Shown here piece after piece: positions 26,896-35,633 of a stretch of DNA of 64,000 bases (positions are counted from its first letter, which is position 1; every line of letters starts with the position of its first letter). The stretch comes from Marinilabiliaceae bacterium JC040 (GTDB lineage Bacteria; Bacteroidota; Bacteroidia; Bacteroidales; Marinifilaceae), in assembly GCA_022496785.1 (NCBI GenBank), contig SNAP01000006.1:79744-143743 (forward strand), given 5' to 3'. The notes beneath the pieces are model-generated. The model had not been told where the DNA came from and ran no database searches. It was given only the letters and a program-made list of their open reading frames with translations. The position numbers and the translations under genes were made by a program.

Positions 26896-28971
26896 TTATA
26901 TATTTAATGATTTATCAAATTGTTTTCTTACACTATATTCACTTAATTTCCCTGCATTCCAATGATTAATAGGCCTCATATATCCTACAATTCGTGAATA
27001 TACTTCGCATGCAGATTTACATTTTGGACATTCTCTATGTTCTCCATATATATATCCATGTTCTGGACATACACTAAATGTAGGAGAAATTGTAAGATAT
27101 GGTAATTTGTAATTTGTAAATACCGTCTTTACAAGTTGTTTTATTGAATTTGGATTAGGAAGTTTTTCTCCTATAAATGTATGGAAAACCGTTCCCCCTG
27201 TATATGAACATTGTAACTTATCCTGTTTATCTAAGGCTTCAAATAAATCGTCAGTATAATTTACTGGTAATTGTGTGGAATTAGTATAAAAAGGTTCTCC
27301 ATTTCCTGTTGCTGAAATAATATCAGGAAATATCTTAGCATCTAATTTTGCTAATCTATAAGAAGTTCCCTCAGCAGGTGTTGCTTCTAAATTATAAATA
27401 TTACCTGTTTCGTCTTGAAATTCTTGAAGTACATCTTTCATATAGTTAAGAATCTCGAATGCAAGTGCTTGACCTTCATCGCTTGTTATATCTTTACCGA
27501 TGAAATTAACACAACATTCATTCATTCCCACTAATCCTATTGTAGAAAAGTGGTTGTCCCAGTACTTACCCGATTTAGCTTTAATATTTCTTAGATAGAA
27601 AGTAGAGTATGGGAACAACCCCTTGTCAGTTAGAGTCTCTATTGTTTTACGTTTTATTTCTAAACTGTTTTTACCAATATCCATTAGTTTTCTCAGTCGT
27701 TGTTTTAGATCTTCAATATTCTTTGATAAATACCCTAAACGTGGAAGATTTATAGTAACTACTCCTACCGATCCTGTTAATGGATTCGACCCGAATAGTC
27801 CTCCACCTCTATTTTGAAGTTCTCGTTTGTCTAATCTTAAACGACAACACATGCTTCTTACATCATCAGGTTGCATGCTAGAATTTATAAAGTTTGAAAA
27901 ATATGGAATTCCATATTTCCCTGTCATTTCAAATATTTTATTATTTATTGGATTATTCCAATCAAAATCCTTTCCTACATTATATGTTGGTATAGGAAAG
28001 GAGAAAACTGCATTATTGGCATCACCTTCCGACATCACTTCAACAAACGCTTTATTAAAAACATCCATCTCTTCTTGGAAATCTCCATAAGTATCATCCA
28101 TTACTTTACCTCCAACTATTACTGGTTGATCTTTCATGAATTGAGGGATCTTCAGATCCATAGTAACATTGGTGAATGGTGTTTGGAATCCTACTCTGGT
28201 TGGTACATTCACATTATATATAAATTCCTGAAGACATTGAACCACATTTTTATATGATAGTTTATTATATCTGATAAATGGACATAAATATGTGTCAAAG
28301 TTTGAAAAGGCTTGTGCTCCTGCAGCTTCTCCCTGCATAGTGTAAAAGAAATTTACAATCTGACCTAATGCTGTTCGTAGATATTTCGCAGGTCGACATT
28401 GAATCTTGTCGTTTACCCCTGTAAATCCACTCATTAGAAGATCTTGTAAATCCCAACCTACGCAATAAACACTTAAAAAACCTAAATCGTGTATATGTAA
28501 AGCTCCACTTGAATGAGCTTCTTTTACTTCTGTTGGATATATTCTATTTAACCAATATTCCGAAGATACTATTGATGAAATATGTTGATTTAAACCTTGA
28601 AGAGAAAATGTTGTATTAGCACTCTCTTTTACTCGCCAATCGGCAAGACTTAAATAATTATCTATTAAATCAAGGTTTGATAGTAAATCTTTTGTAGATC
28701 TTATATTTTCTCTTTTACTTCTGTATAAAATAAAAGCTTTAGTTACATTATATGGTGCCGATTTATATAGTACTTTTTCTACTATATCTTGAATAGTCTC
28801 TACATCATAAATTTTACCCGTTTCAAGATGTTCAATAACTTCTACGCAAAGTCTACTGGCTTCTTCTCGATTTGGACTACCTGTTGCTCTATAAGATTTA
28901 AATATTGCTTGTGTTATTTTCTCCGCTTCAAATGGTACTATCTGTCCATTTCTTTTTCTTATTTCATACAT
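26896..28971 (-). CDS. nrdD: Anaerobic (class III) ribonucleoside-triphosphate reductase
   Basis: A 691-residue glycyl-radical enzyme reducing NTPs to dNTPs without oxygen. An N-terminal ATP-cone (RKRNGQIVPFEAEKI) gives allosteric control. The core includes HIHDLG and GTVFHTFIGEKLP. The C-terminus has a zinc site (CPEHG then CPKC) and the glycyl radical site in SRIVGYMRP. It forms an operon with nrdG (5-bp gap). A cobalamin riboswitch and -7 box lie upstream, meaning the gene is likely turned off when adenosylcobalamin is present. That makes sense if the genome also has a B12-dependent class II enzyme, not present in this window. Confidence 0.96.
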   Translation of the reverse strand: MYEIRKRNGQIVPFEAEKITQAIFKSYRATGSPNREEASRLCVEVIEHLETGKIYDVETIQDIVEKVLYKSAPYNVTKAFILYRSKRENIRSTKDLLSNLDLIDNYLSLADWRVKESANTTFSLQGLNQHISSIVSSEYWLNRIYPTEVKEAHSSGALHIHDLGFLSVYCVGWDLQDLLMSGFTGVNDKIQCRPAKYLRTALGQIVNFFYTMQGEAAGAQAFSNFDTYLCPFIRYNKLSYKNVVQCLQEFIYNVNVPTRVGFQTPFTNVTMDLKIPQFMKDQPVIVGGKVMDDTYGDFQEEMDVFNKAFVEVMSEGDANNAVFSFPIPTYNVGKDFDWNNPINNKIFEMTGKYGIPYFSNFINSSMQPDDVRSMCCRLRLDKRELQNRGGGLFGSNPLTGSVGVVTINLPRLGYLSKNIEDLKQRLRKLMDIGKNSLEIKRKTIETLTDKGLFPYSTFYLRNIKAKSGKYWDNHFSTIGLVGMNECCVNFIGKDITSDEGQALAFEILNYMKDVLQEFQDETGNIYNLEATPAEGTSYRLAKLDAKIFPDIISATGNGEPFYTNSTQLPVNYTDDLFEALDKQDKLQCSYTGGTVFHTFIGEKLPNPNSIKQLVKTVFTNYKLPYLTISPTFSVCPEHGYIYGEHRECPKCKSACEVYSRIVGYMRPINHWNAGKLSEYSVRKQFDKSLNI

Positions 28972-29108
28972 ACTATTAAAACGTGTTTGTTAGTTAAAAA
29001 TTAATAGTAGTAGCGGGGATATAAAAAGAATAAACATACCAAACCCTATAAAAGTATGGTACATTCATATTTTTGTTTTTCACCCGAAAACTACAAAATA
29101 TCTAAATA

Positions 29109-29268
29109 GGAGGCAGGTCTTCTGGCTTGTTCTAATTTTACTCCTTCCCATCATCTTTTGAAATGACAGTGGAACATTTGTAAAATCTTTTGTATAGAAC
29201 TTACAGCTACGGGGATAGCTCCAGATTTTAACTGGATTCCCTTTTAATTTACCGTGGTAAAACCATCT
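29109..29268 (-). promoter_or_regulatory. Cobalamin (AdoCbl) riboswitch upstream of nrdD
   Basis: Read on the minus strand, the 409-bp gap before nrdD holds the conserved cobalamin-riboswitch core in order: AAAAGGGAATCC, the paired CCAGTTAAAATCTGG, GCTATCCCCGTAGCTGTAA, CCACTG, GATGGGAAGG, and the 3' box AAGCCAGAAGACCTGCC. All consensus blocks are present at normal spacing. The aptamer begins about at the predicted transcript start and ends 137 nt before the nrdD ATG, leaving room for an expression platform. I do not see a clear intrinsic terminator in those 137 nt, so control may be at translation. The rest of the gap holds the two divergent promoters. Confidence 0.93.
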
Positions 29269-29276
29269 ATTTGTGA

Positions 29277-29284
29277 CAAATCTA
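29277..29284 (-). promoter_or_regulatory. Predicted nrdDG promoter (-7 box)
   Basis: The minus strand reads TAGATTTG (TAnnTTTG). It lies directly upstream of the riboswitch, as expected for a leader RNA. The -33 box is weak. Confidence 0.5.
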
Positions 29285-29346
29285 ATAAAAGAATGTCAAT
29301 AAAAGTTATAAAAAAGAAAAATAATTCACTTAGAATTTAAAATTAG

Positions 29347-29354
29347 TATATTTG
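29347..29354 (+). promoter_or_regulatory. Predicted promoter of the histidine kinase-RR-relA operon
   Basis: TATATTTG, matching TAnnTTTG, lies 28 bp before the GTG start of the histidine kinase. No clear -33 box. Confidence 0.45.
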
Positions 29355-29381
29355 AAAAAACAATAATTTTAAATATTCAAA

Positions 29382-30332
29382 GTGCAAAATTTTATAATCT
29401 TTCTTTCTGTTTTGATGCATATCATCACTGCCTGTATAGCTTTTAGTTTAGTAAAAAAAACAAAGTATAATGCCTCATGGATATTAATAACTATAGGTTT
29501 TACTTTTATCGCTCTTTATCGATCAATAGATTTATTTCCAATACTTATTCAGCAAAAAGGAGAGGTGATTACCCTAATTCAAAGATGGTTAGGATTTGTA
29601 ATCTCTTTAGTTTTAGTGATTGGTGTATTTTACATAAGAAAGATATTTAAATTTCTTAAAGATCTTGATTTAATAAGAGAACGTTCAGAACAAAAATTAT
29701 TATCTGCTGTAATTAGAACAGAGGAAAATGAAAGGAAAAGATTTGCTAAAGAATTACACGATGGAATAGGTCCATTACTATCTGTAGCTAAAATGCTATT
29801 ATCAGGAATATCTTACGACAAAACATCCGATATGAATACTAAAATAGTTGATAATACTAGTCAAGTGATTGATGAGGCTATTGTAACTGTTCGTGAAATA
29901 TCAGCAAGTTTAAGTCCTCATACTTTAAATCATTTTGGTCTTAAAATAGCTCTAGAATCTCTTATTAATAAATTAAAACCTGTAAAAGATTTAACTTTTA
30001 ATTTTGAGACTAATATTGGTAAATCAAGAATAAATTATAATATTGAGGTAATTATTTATAGAGTATTATGTGAATTAATTAACAACACTATAAAACATGC
30101 TGATGCAACACTAGTTAATATCGTTTTAAATCTCGATAAACCGATACTACATATTGAGTATTCCGATAATGGTATAGGTTTTAATAGTAGTTCTAACAGT
30201 ATTATAAGTAATGGTATTGGTTTAGACAATATCATTAATAGATTAGAATCTGTCAATGGAGATATAGAACTTCAAAGCGAGGAAGGTAAAGGGATGAAGG
30301 CTATAATAGATGTTAGTATTGTTGCCAAATAA
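29382..30332 (+). CDS. Membrane sensor histidine kinase, NarX/DesK type
   Basis: A 316-residue kinase starting at GTG. Three hydrophobic segments (about 2-23, 32-55, 68-86) give a short membrane sensor without a visible extracellular domain. The HisKA_3 motif ERKRFAKELHDGIG holds phospho-acceptor His126. The HATPase domain has LINNTIKHADAT (N box) and DNGIGF with GIGLDNI. Its end overlaps no domain of the next gene: the response regulator ATG at 30340 follows by 7 bp. Both are in an operon with relA, so the sensed signal may feed into the stringent response; the signal is unknown. Confidence 0.88.
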   Translation: MQNFIIFLSVLMHIITACIAFSLVKKTKYNASWILITIGFTFIALYRSIDLFPILIQQKGEVITLIQRWLGFVISLVLVIGVFYIRKIFKFLKDLDLIRERSEQKLLSAVIRTEENERKRFAKELHDGIGPLLSVAKMLLSGISYDKTSDMNTKIVDNTSQVIDEAIVTVREISASLSPHTLNHFGLKIALESLINKLKPVKDLTFNFETNIGKSRINYNIEVIIYRVLCELINNTIKHADATLVNIVLNLDKPILHIEYSDNGIGFNSSSNSIISNGIGLDNIINRLESVNGDIELQSEEGKGMKAIIDVSIVAK

Positions 30333-30339
30333 TAAATAT

Positions 30340-30984
30340 ATGAAAAAATATAATATAGCAATTGTCGATGATCATAAATTATTTAGAGAGGGAATGAAAC
30401 TACTTTTAAGTAATGTAGAAATAGTTGAAAATATTTATGAAGCATGCAATGGATTAGAGTTTCTACATTTACTTGAAAAAGAAAGTGTTGATATTGTTCT
30501 TATGGATATTGAAATGCCAGAAATGGGGGGAGTAGAGGCGACTCGTATAGCTATAACAAAAGATCCTAATTTAAAGATTATTGCTCTTTCGATGTACGGA
30601 GAGGAAATGTATTATTATCAAATGTTAGAAGCAGGAGCAAAAGGTTTTCTACTTAAAGATTCTGGAATGCAAAATGTTTTAGAAGCTATTAATACCGTTT
30701 GTGATGGTTCAAGTTATTTCTCAGAGGAATTATTATTCAATATACTTCAAAATCTTAGAACAAATAAGAAAATAGAGCAAATAGCTGGTGATTTATCTGA
30801 GAGAGAATTAGAAATACTCTATTATGTATGTAAAGGATTCTCTAACCAAGAAATTGCCGATGAATTATGTATAAGTAAAAGGACGGTTGATAAACATAGA
30901 GGAAATCTTCTTTCAAAAACTCAATCTAAAAATACTGCAAGTCTTGTTGTTTTTGCAATTAAAAATAAACTAATTGAAATCTAA
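30340..30984 (+). CDS. LuxR/NarL-family response regulator
   Basis: A 214-residue regulator: receiver domain (about 1-120) with DD at 10-11, phospho-acceptor Asp56 in LMDIEMPEMGG and Lys in FLLKDSG; then a LuxR-type helix-turn-helix (LSERELEILYYVCKG, NQEIADELCISKRTVDKHR). I choose the ATG at 30340 because an in-frame ATG at 30310 would overlap the kinase and add ten residues before the conserved first strand IAIVDDH. It pairs with the kinase 7 bp upstream, and relA starts 2 bp downstream. Target genes are not known. Confidence 0.9.
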   Translation: MKKYNIAIVDDHKLFREGMKLLLSNVEIVENIYEACNGLEFLHLLEKESVDIVLMDIEMPEMGGVEATRIAITKDPNLKIIALSMYGEEMYYYQMLEAGAKGFLLKDSGMQNVLEAINTVCDGSSYFSEELLFNILQNLRTNKKIEQIAGDLSERELEILYYVCKGFSNQEIADELCISKRTVDKHRGNLLSKTQSKNTASLVVFAIKNKLIEI

Positions 30985-30986
30985 TT

Positions 30987-33164
30987 ATGAGCGATTTAAG
31001 AAAAGAAATTATTATAAAATATCGTCGTTTACTTAAAGGTTGTAGAAATTTATTATCCTCTGAAGATATTAATATAGTGCGAAAGGCTTTTGATATTGCT
31101 TTAGAAAATAATGAAAATTCTAATGGAAGATTAGATTTAAAGAAAACTATTAAAACTTTAGATATAAGTCTTATCATTGCTGAAGAAATAGGATTAGGAA
31201 GATCATCTATTATATCTTCTCTAATATATAAAGTAATTGTTGGATCTAATATTGAAAACGAAGATCTTCAAGAAATGTTTGGACCAACAGTAAGTCGTAT
31301 TATTTCTGGACTAAGAAAAGTAAAACAAGTATATAAGCAGCATAAGGTAGTATACAACGAGAATTTTAGAAAACTATTACTATCTTTTTCTGAGGATGTT
31401 AGAGTTCAACTTATTTTTCTTGCTCAAAAATTATATCATCTAAGAAATATAGACTCTTTCCCAAATGAACAGGCTAAAATAGATCTAGCTAATGAGTTAA
31501 TAAATATATATATACCTTTTGCTCATAGATTAGGTTTGTATGCTATTAAATCAGAAATGGAGGATAAATGTTTAAAAGTCCTTCAACCTAAAATATACAG
31601 ATCTATTGAACAAAAATTAGAGGCAAGTTCTAAAAGTCGTGATCTTTATATAGATAAATTCACTAGTCCTCTAACAAAAGAATTAGATGAGGTTGGTATT
31701 AAATATAAAATAAAGGCAAGAACGAAATCTGTAGCTTCAATCTTAAATAAAATGAAGAAAAAGCAGGTAGAGTTCGAGGAAGTTTACGATATCTTTGCTA
31801 TTCGAATTATTATAGATACTATTCCTAAAAGAGAGAAGCTAGAATGTTGGAAAGTATATTCAATAGTTTCAGATTTATATATGCCAAATCCCAACAGGTT
31901 AAGAGATTGGATAACAGTTCCTAAAGCTAATGGATATGAATCTCTACAAACAACAGTTATGGGACCTGAAGATAAATGGGTAGAGGTGCAGATTCGTACG
32001 GTTCGTATGGATGAAATAGCTGAAAAAGGGTTTGCAGCTCATTGGAAATATAAAGGAGGGAAAAGTGAACAAGCTACTGAAAGATGGTTAACCGATTTAA
32101 GAGAGATTCTAGAAAATGGAGATTCTGAAGGTTTCGACCTAATGGATAGTTTTAAAGTGAAACTATACAATAAAGAGGTTTATGTATTTACTCCAACAGG
32201 AGAATTGAAGAAACTTCCTGCAGGAGCTTCAATTATAGATTTTGCCTACTCTATTCATACTGATATAGGAGATAAATGTATAGGTGGAAAAGTAAATCAA
32301 AAAAATGTGCCTTTAAGATATGTTCTTAATAATGGTGATACTGTTTCTGTTATTACATCTCAAAGTCAACAACCAAATATCGATTGGTTAAATCATGTAG
32401 TTACTTCAAAGGCTAGAAATAAGATAAGGCAATTCCTTAAAGAAGAAGAGTATAAAGTTGCTGAAATAGGTAAAGAAACTTTAGCTAGAAGATTGAAGAA
32501 TTGGAAAATTCAAAATGATGATGAGGTTATTAGTAAACTAATGAATGAATTCAATTGTAAATTGGCTGTTGATTTATATTCTAAAATAGCTGAAGAGAAA
32601 ATTGATTTTACTCAAATAAAAGAAGTAATTACTCGTGTAGTTCCTGAGAAAGTTACAGAAGATGTTGAAATTATATCTGCGATATCAAAAAATAGAAACC
32701 AGGATACTCTACTTGTAGATGACAATCTTTCTAATGTACATTATTCTTTTGCAAAATGTTGTAATCCAGTTAGAGGTGATCAAATTGTAGGATTTGTTTC
32801 TATCGGTGCTGGAATTAAGATTCACAGACAAAATTGTAAAAATGCTATAGATTTAATGAATCGTTATCCTTACAGAATGGTTGATGCTAAGTGGACTAAT
32901 GATGGAAGTACCGATTTTGAAGTCGTTCTAATAATATTAGGAAATGATGAATTAGGATTAATAGGGAATATAACTTCTATACTAGGAAAAGAATTTAATG
33001 TTAAAATGAAATCTATTAATATTTCTACAGATGGTGGATTATTTGAAGGAAAAATCACTATTACAATAGATAATGCAATTCATCTTTCAAATGTTATTAA
33101 TAATCTCAAGAAAATTAAAGGAGTGACTAAAGTTTCAAGATATGAATCCTTAGTTGAGAATTAG
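30987..33164 (+). CDS. relA: RelA-type (p)ppGpp synthetase with inactive hydrolase domain
   Basis: A 725-residue RelA/SpoT homolog: HD-like domain (about 1-200), synthetase (about 225-370), TGS (about 400-460) and C-terminal ACT. The synthetase keeps its core (VYDIFAIRI, RLRDWITVPKANGYESLQTT, VEVQIRT, EKGFAAHWKYK). The hydrolase domain has lost its metal ligands: the usual HD is Tyr81-Lys82 in SLIYKVIVGS, and LADRLHNMRT has become LAQKLYHLRN (145-154). I therefore infer a synthetase-only enzyme, with a separate SpoT elsewhere. It follows the two-component pair with a 2-bp gap, so the response regulator and RelA share one message. Confidence 0.92.
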   Translation: MSDLRKEIIIKYRRLLKGCRNLLSSEDINIVRKAFDIALENNENSNGRLDLKKTIKTLDISLIIAEEIGLGRSSIISSLIYKVIVGSNIENEDLQEMFGPTVSRIISGLRKVKQVYKQHKVVYNENFRKLLLSFSEDVRVQLIFLAQKLYHLRNIDSFPNEQAKIDLANELINIYIPFAHRLGLYAIKSEMEDKCLKVLQPKIYRSIEQKLEASSKSRDLYIDKFTSPLTKELDEVGIKYKIKARTKSVASILNKMKKKQVEFEEVYDIFAIRIIIDTIPKREKLECWKVYSIVSDLYMPNPNRLRDWITVPKANGYESLQTTVMGPEDKWVEVQIRTVRMDEIAEKGFAAHWKYKGGKSEQATERWLTDLREILENGDSEGFDLMDSFKVKLYNKEVYVFTPTGELKKLPAGASIIDFAYSIHTDIGDKCIGGKVNQKNVPLRYVLNNGDTVSVITSQSQQPNIDWLNHVVTSKARNKIRQFLKEEEYKVAEIGKETLARRLKNWKIQNDDEVISKLMNEFNCKLAVDLYSKIAEEKIDFTQIKEVITRVVPEKVTEDVEIISAISKNRNQDTLLVDDNLSNVHYSFAKCCNPVRGDQIVGFVSIGAGIKIHRQNCKNAIDLMNRYPYRMVDAKWTNDGSTDFEVVLIILGNDELGLIGNITSILGKEFNVKMKSINISTDGGLFEGKITITIDNAIHLSNVINNLKKIKGVTKVSRYESLVEN

Positions 33165-33184
33165 AATATTCTAAATACTAAACT

Positions 33185-33246
33185 AATAATTAATCTATAT
33201 ATATCATGTAAACTTTAAGTTTCATTTTATATATACCTTAATTATT
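33185..33246. terminator. Weak possible bidirectional terminator
   Basis: Between convergent relA and the OmpR-type regulator, AATAATTAA and TTAATTATT flank AAACT-TTA-AGTTT. It is very AT-rich with interrupted pairing; this is a guess from position and symmetry. Confidence 0.35.
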
Positions 33247-33924
33247 AGTATTTATTGTCAATTTATATCCCACACCTCTATGGTTTACAATTTTAACATT
33301 ACTATCTGTAGAGAATATATTTCTTAATTTTGTAATATATACTTGCAAACTACAAGAGTTGTAATAATTATCTTCACCCCATAGATTAACTAATATCGAT
33401 TTACTTGTAACAGTTTCTTCAATATTTCTACATAGCTCCAATAATACGTCAGATTCTCTTTGTGAAATCTTTTTCTTAGAATCACTATCTGATATAGTGC
33501 AATTAGAACTATCGAAAGAAAAACTACCAATTCTAAAAATGTGTTTTTCTGTTTTTTTAGCATTTCTTCCTAATAGGCTTTTTACTCTTGCTATTAATTC
33601 GTTCATATCAAATGGTTTACGAAGATAGTCGTTACCACCTATTTCAAAGCCATGAACTACATCTTCTGAAGCCGATCTTGCTGATAAAAATAAAATAGGC
33701 ACATCTATTCCCATTTTTCTTAATTCTTCAACAAACGAAAATCCATCTAAATTTGGCATCATTATATCTGTAATAATAATGTCAGGATTGAAATATTTAT
33801 ATTTATCTAATCCTTCTTTTCCATCATGAGCAATGTCCACATTAAAACCTTTGTCTTCAAGTGCATATGCAATAATCTCAGCTAAAGTAGTTTCATCTTC
33901 AACAAGTAATATATTATTTTTCAT
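33238..33924 (-). CDS. OmpR-family response regulator (RprY-like)
   Basis: A 228-residue regulator. The receiver domain has acidic pocket E9-D10, phospho-acceptor Asp53 in ITDIMMPNLDG, and the switch Lys in LRKPFDMNEL. A C-terminal winged-helix (about 130-228) follows with SQRESDVLLELC and VYITKLRNIFS. It overlaps the kinase by 11 bp and is transcribed after it. The GLPGLI and outer-membrane receptor genes lie divergently next door, with four CTTAAGT-type repeats at about one-turn spacing in between, so this regulator is the best candidate to bind there. Confidence 0.91.
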   Translation of the reverse strand: MKNNILLVEDETTLAEIIAYALEDKGFNVDIAHDGKEGLDKYKYFNPDIIITDIMMPNLDGFSFVEELRKMGIDVPILFLSARSASEDVVHGFEIGGNDYLRKPFDMNELIARVKSLLGRNAKKTEKHIFRIGSFSFDSSNCTISDSDSKKKISQRESDVLLELCRNIEETVTSKSILVNLWGEDNYYNSCSLQVYITKLRNIFSTDSNVKIVNHRGVGYKLTINTNN

Positions 33925-35479
33925 TTTTAGGAAATTTAATTATGAATTTTGAACCTTTACCCAAAATACTATCAACTTCTATACTACCTTTATGCTTCTC
34001 AACTATCAATCTTGTATAATATAAACCAAGACCAAAGCCTTTTATATTATGAATATTTCCAGTTGGTATTCTGTAGAATTTATCAAATATTCTTTTTTTG
34101 TGATTTTTGCTAATTCCTATACCATTGTCTTCTATGCTTATTATATGGTAAAAAGAGTTTGAATTAACGAAAATATTAACTGTAGTATTGTCCTTTGAGT
34201 ATTTTATTGAATTATCAATTATTGTACTTATAATATTCTTAAAATGGAATTTATCTGCTCTAATATCTACTTCTGAACCTGATATTTCTAAATTGAATTT
34301 TACATCTTTATCACATTTAATACTTGTAGAATCAATAATTTCTTTAATTATTTCTTCAATATTAAAGACTGAATATGATAATCTAAATTCACTATTCTCT
34401 TGTACCGAAAGAGATAGAATTTTTTCTACCATTGATGATAAATTATGTAATTCTTTTCTTATAGCTTTATGAAATCTATATTTGATTTTAGTATTATCTT
34501 TTTCAATACTATCTATTAATACATCATTTGCTGCATTTATTGTTGCAATAGGAGTCTTTAATTCATGAGTAATATTGTGAGTAAAATCTTGTCTCATTTC
34601 TTCAATACTCTTCTGTTTAAAGATTGTTTTTAAAAGGTATATAAATGAAATACTTAATGAAATAAGAATTAATAGAGAGGATAAAAATATCCATTTCATA
34701 GTATTTAAAAATAAATAGTTTGGATTCTCTATTTCTATTCTGCATACTAATTTTAATTTTTCATCTATTACCTTATTGAATATAATTTTGTTGTTTATCT
34801 TTCTACCTAAATTCTGTTTAATTTTATTATCTTTTACAATACTAATATTGTGCATTAAATATATTTCATTTTTTTCTAGATAGGAAGTAAATAAACTATC
34901 TATCTTATGTAGATTATACTTGTTGTCTTTAATAGCATTCAATATAAAAATTGATACACTAGATGCAGCTTCTGGAAATATTGATATAATATTATCACTA
35001 ATTGATTTGTCTTTAGATTCAAACATTTTTTTAAAAATAGAATTTAAATCTTTGCTTAAACTATCTCTATATTTCTTCGAGTTTAATTTTGAATTTATAT
35101 ATTTTACGTCTTCTTCCTTAAGATATTTTGACTTTTTTTTATTAATTCTATTGATTAATATTTTATCCTTAATATTTCTAGTATCAATATATTCAATTTT
35201 ATGTGTATCATTTCTTTCATCTAAAACTTTAGCGTTTATATTTATATATATTGTATCGTCTTTAGTTTTTTTATTATTACTTATTTTAGGGATGTTCGAT
35301 TGTATCCTATATCTTAAATCATTATAAAAAGCCTTTTGGATAGAAATATCTAGCTTTTGTTCAAATTTTTCTCTCATATCAGAATACATACTTGTAAGCC
35401 AATATATTTGCATACTCATAAATATAATTAGTGAGAGACTAATAATTACTGATACTATTTTGAAATGATTCTTATGCAT
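33914..35479 (-). CDS. Two-component sensor histidine kinase (RprX-like)
   Basis: A 521-residue membrane kinase. Transmembrane segment 1 is about residues 7-26, followed by a periplasmic sensor of roughly 220 residues rich in Lys and Asp, then transmembrane segment 2 (WIFLSSLLILISLSISFIY). The H box is DFTHNITHELKTPIATI. HATPase boxes are IISTIIDNSIKYS (N), EDNGIGISKNHK (G1) and GFGLGLYY (G2). I choose ATG at 35479: the in-frame ATG at 35512 lies upstream of a well-formed promoter, whose start would be near 35492. The signal is unknown; the neighbourhood suggests an envelope stress or a substrate of the adjacent receptor. Confidence 0.9.
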   Translation of the reverse strand: MHKNHFKIVSVIISLSLIIFMSMQIYWLTSMYSDMREKFEQKLDISIQKAFYNDLRYRIQSNIPKISNNKKTKDDTIYININAKVLDERNDTHKIEYIDTRNIKDKILINRINKKKSKYLKEEDVKYINSKLNSKKYRDSLSKDLNSIFKKMFESKDKSISDNIISIFPEAASSVSIFILNAIKDNKYNLHKIDSLFTSYLEKNEIYLMHNISIVKDNKIKQNLGRKINNKIIFNKVIDEKLKLVCRIEIENPNYLFLNTMKWIFLSSLLILISLSISFIYLLKTIFKQKSIEEMRQDFTHNITHELKTPIATINAANDVLIDSIEKDNTKIKYRFHKAIRKELHNLSSMVEKILSLSVQENSEFRLSYSVFNIEEIIKEIIDSTSIKCDKDVKFNLEISGSEVDIRADKFHFKNIISTIIDNSIKYSKDNTTVNIFVNSNSFYHIISIEDNGIGISKNHKKRIFDKFYRIPTGNIHNIKGFGLGLYYTRLIVEKHKGSIEVDSILGKGSKFIIKFPKNEK

Positions 35480-35498
35480 AATATTCTTCTTTATTATA

Positions 35499-35528
35499 CA
35501 AATGTATGTCATTAATTATTAATAGCAA
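35499..35528 (-). promoter_or_regulatory. Predicted promoter of the kinase-regulator operon
   Basis: The minus strand reads TTG, 19 bp, TACATTTG, an excellent match to both boxes at ideal spacing. Confidence 0.7.
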
Positions 35529-35532
35529 TGCA

Positions 35533-35570
35533 CTTAAGTTTATTTAAGGGTTCTTAAGTTTCACTTAAGT
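35533..35570. promoter_or_regulatory. Phased CTTAAGT operator repeats
   Basis: CTTAAGT occurs at 35533, 35553 and 35564, with a degenerate copy TTTAAGG at 35543. The starts are spaced 10, 10 and 11 bp, one helical turn each, so all lie on the same DNA face. They lie just upstream of the promoters on both sides, as expected for OmpR-type regulator binding. Confidence 0.65.
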
Positions 35571-35591
35571 ATAACGAAGTACATACTGCTA

Positions 35592-35599
35592 TACTTTTG
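35592..35599 (+). promoter_or_regulatory. Predicted promoter of the GLPGLI-receptor operon
   Basis: TACTTTTG matches TAnnTTTG. There is no TTTG at -33; instead the last CTTAAGT repeat ends 21 bp upstream, suggesting activator dependence. Confidence 0.6.
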
Positions 35600-35633
35600 A
35601 TCTATCAAGAATTAATAAATTAAAAATAATATC

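Noticed and set aside
34920..35327. 135-residue plus-strand frame inside the histidine kinase
   Set aside because: Antisense shadow of the sensor domain; hydrophobic only because of Lys/Asp codons on the coding strand.
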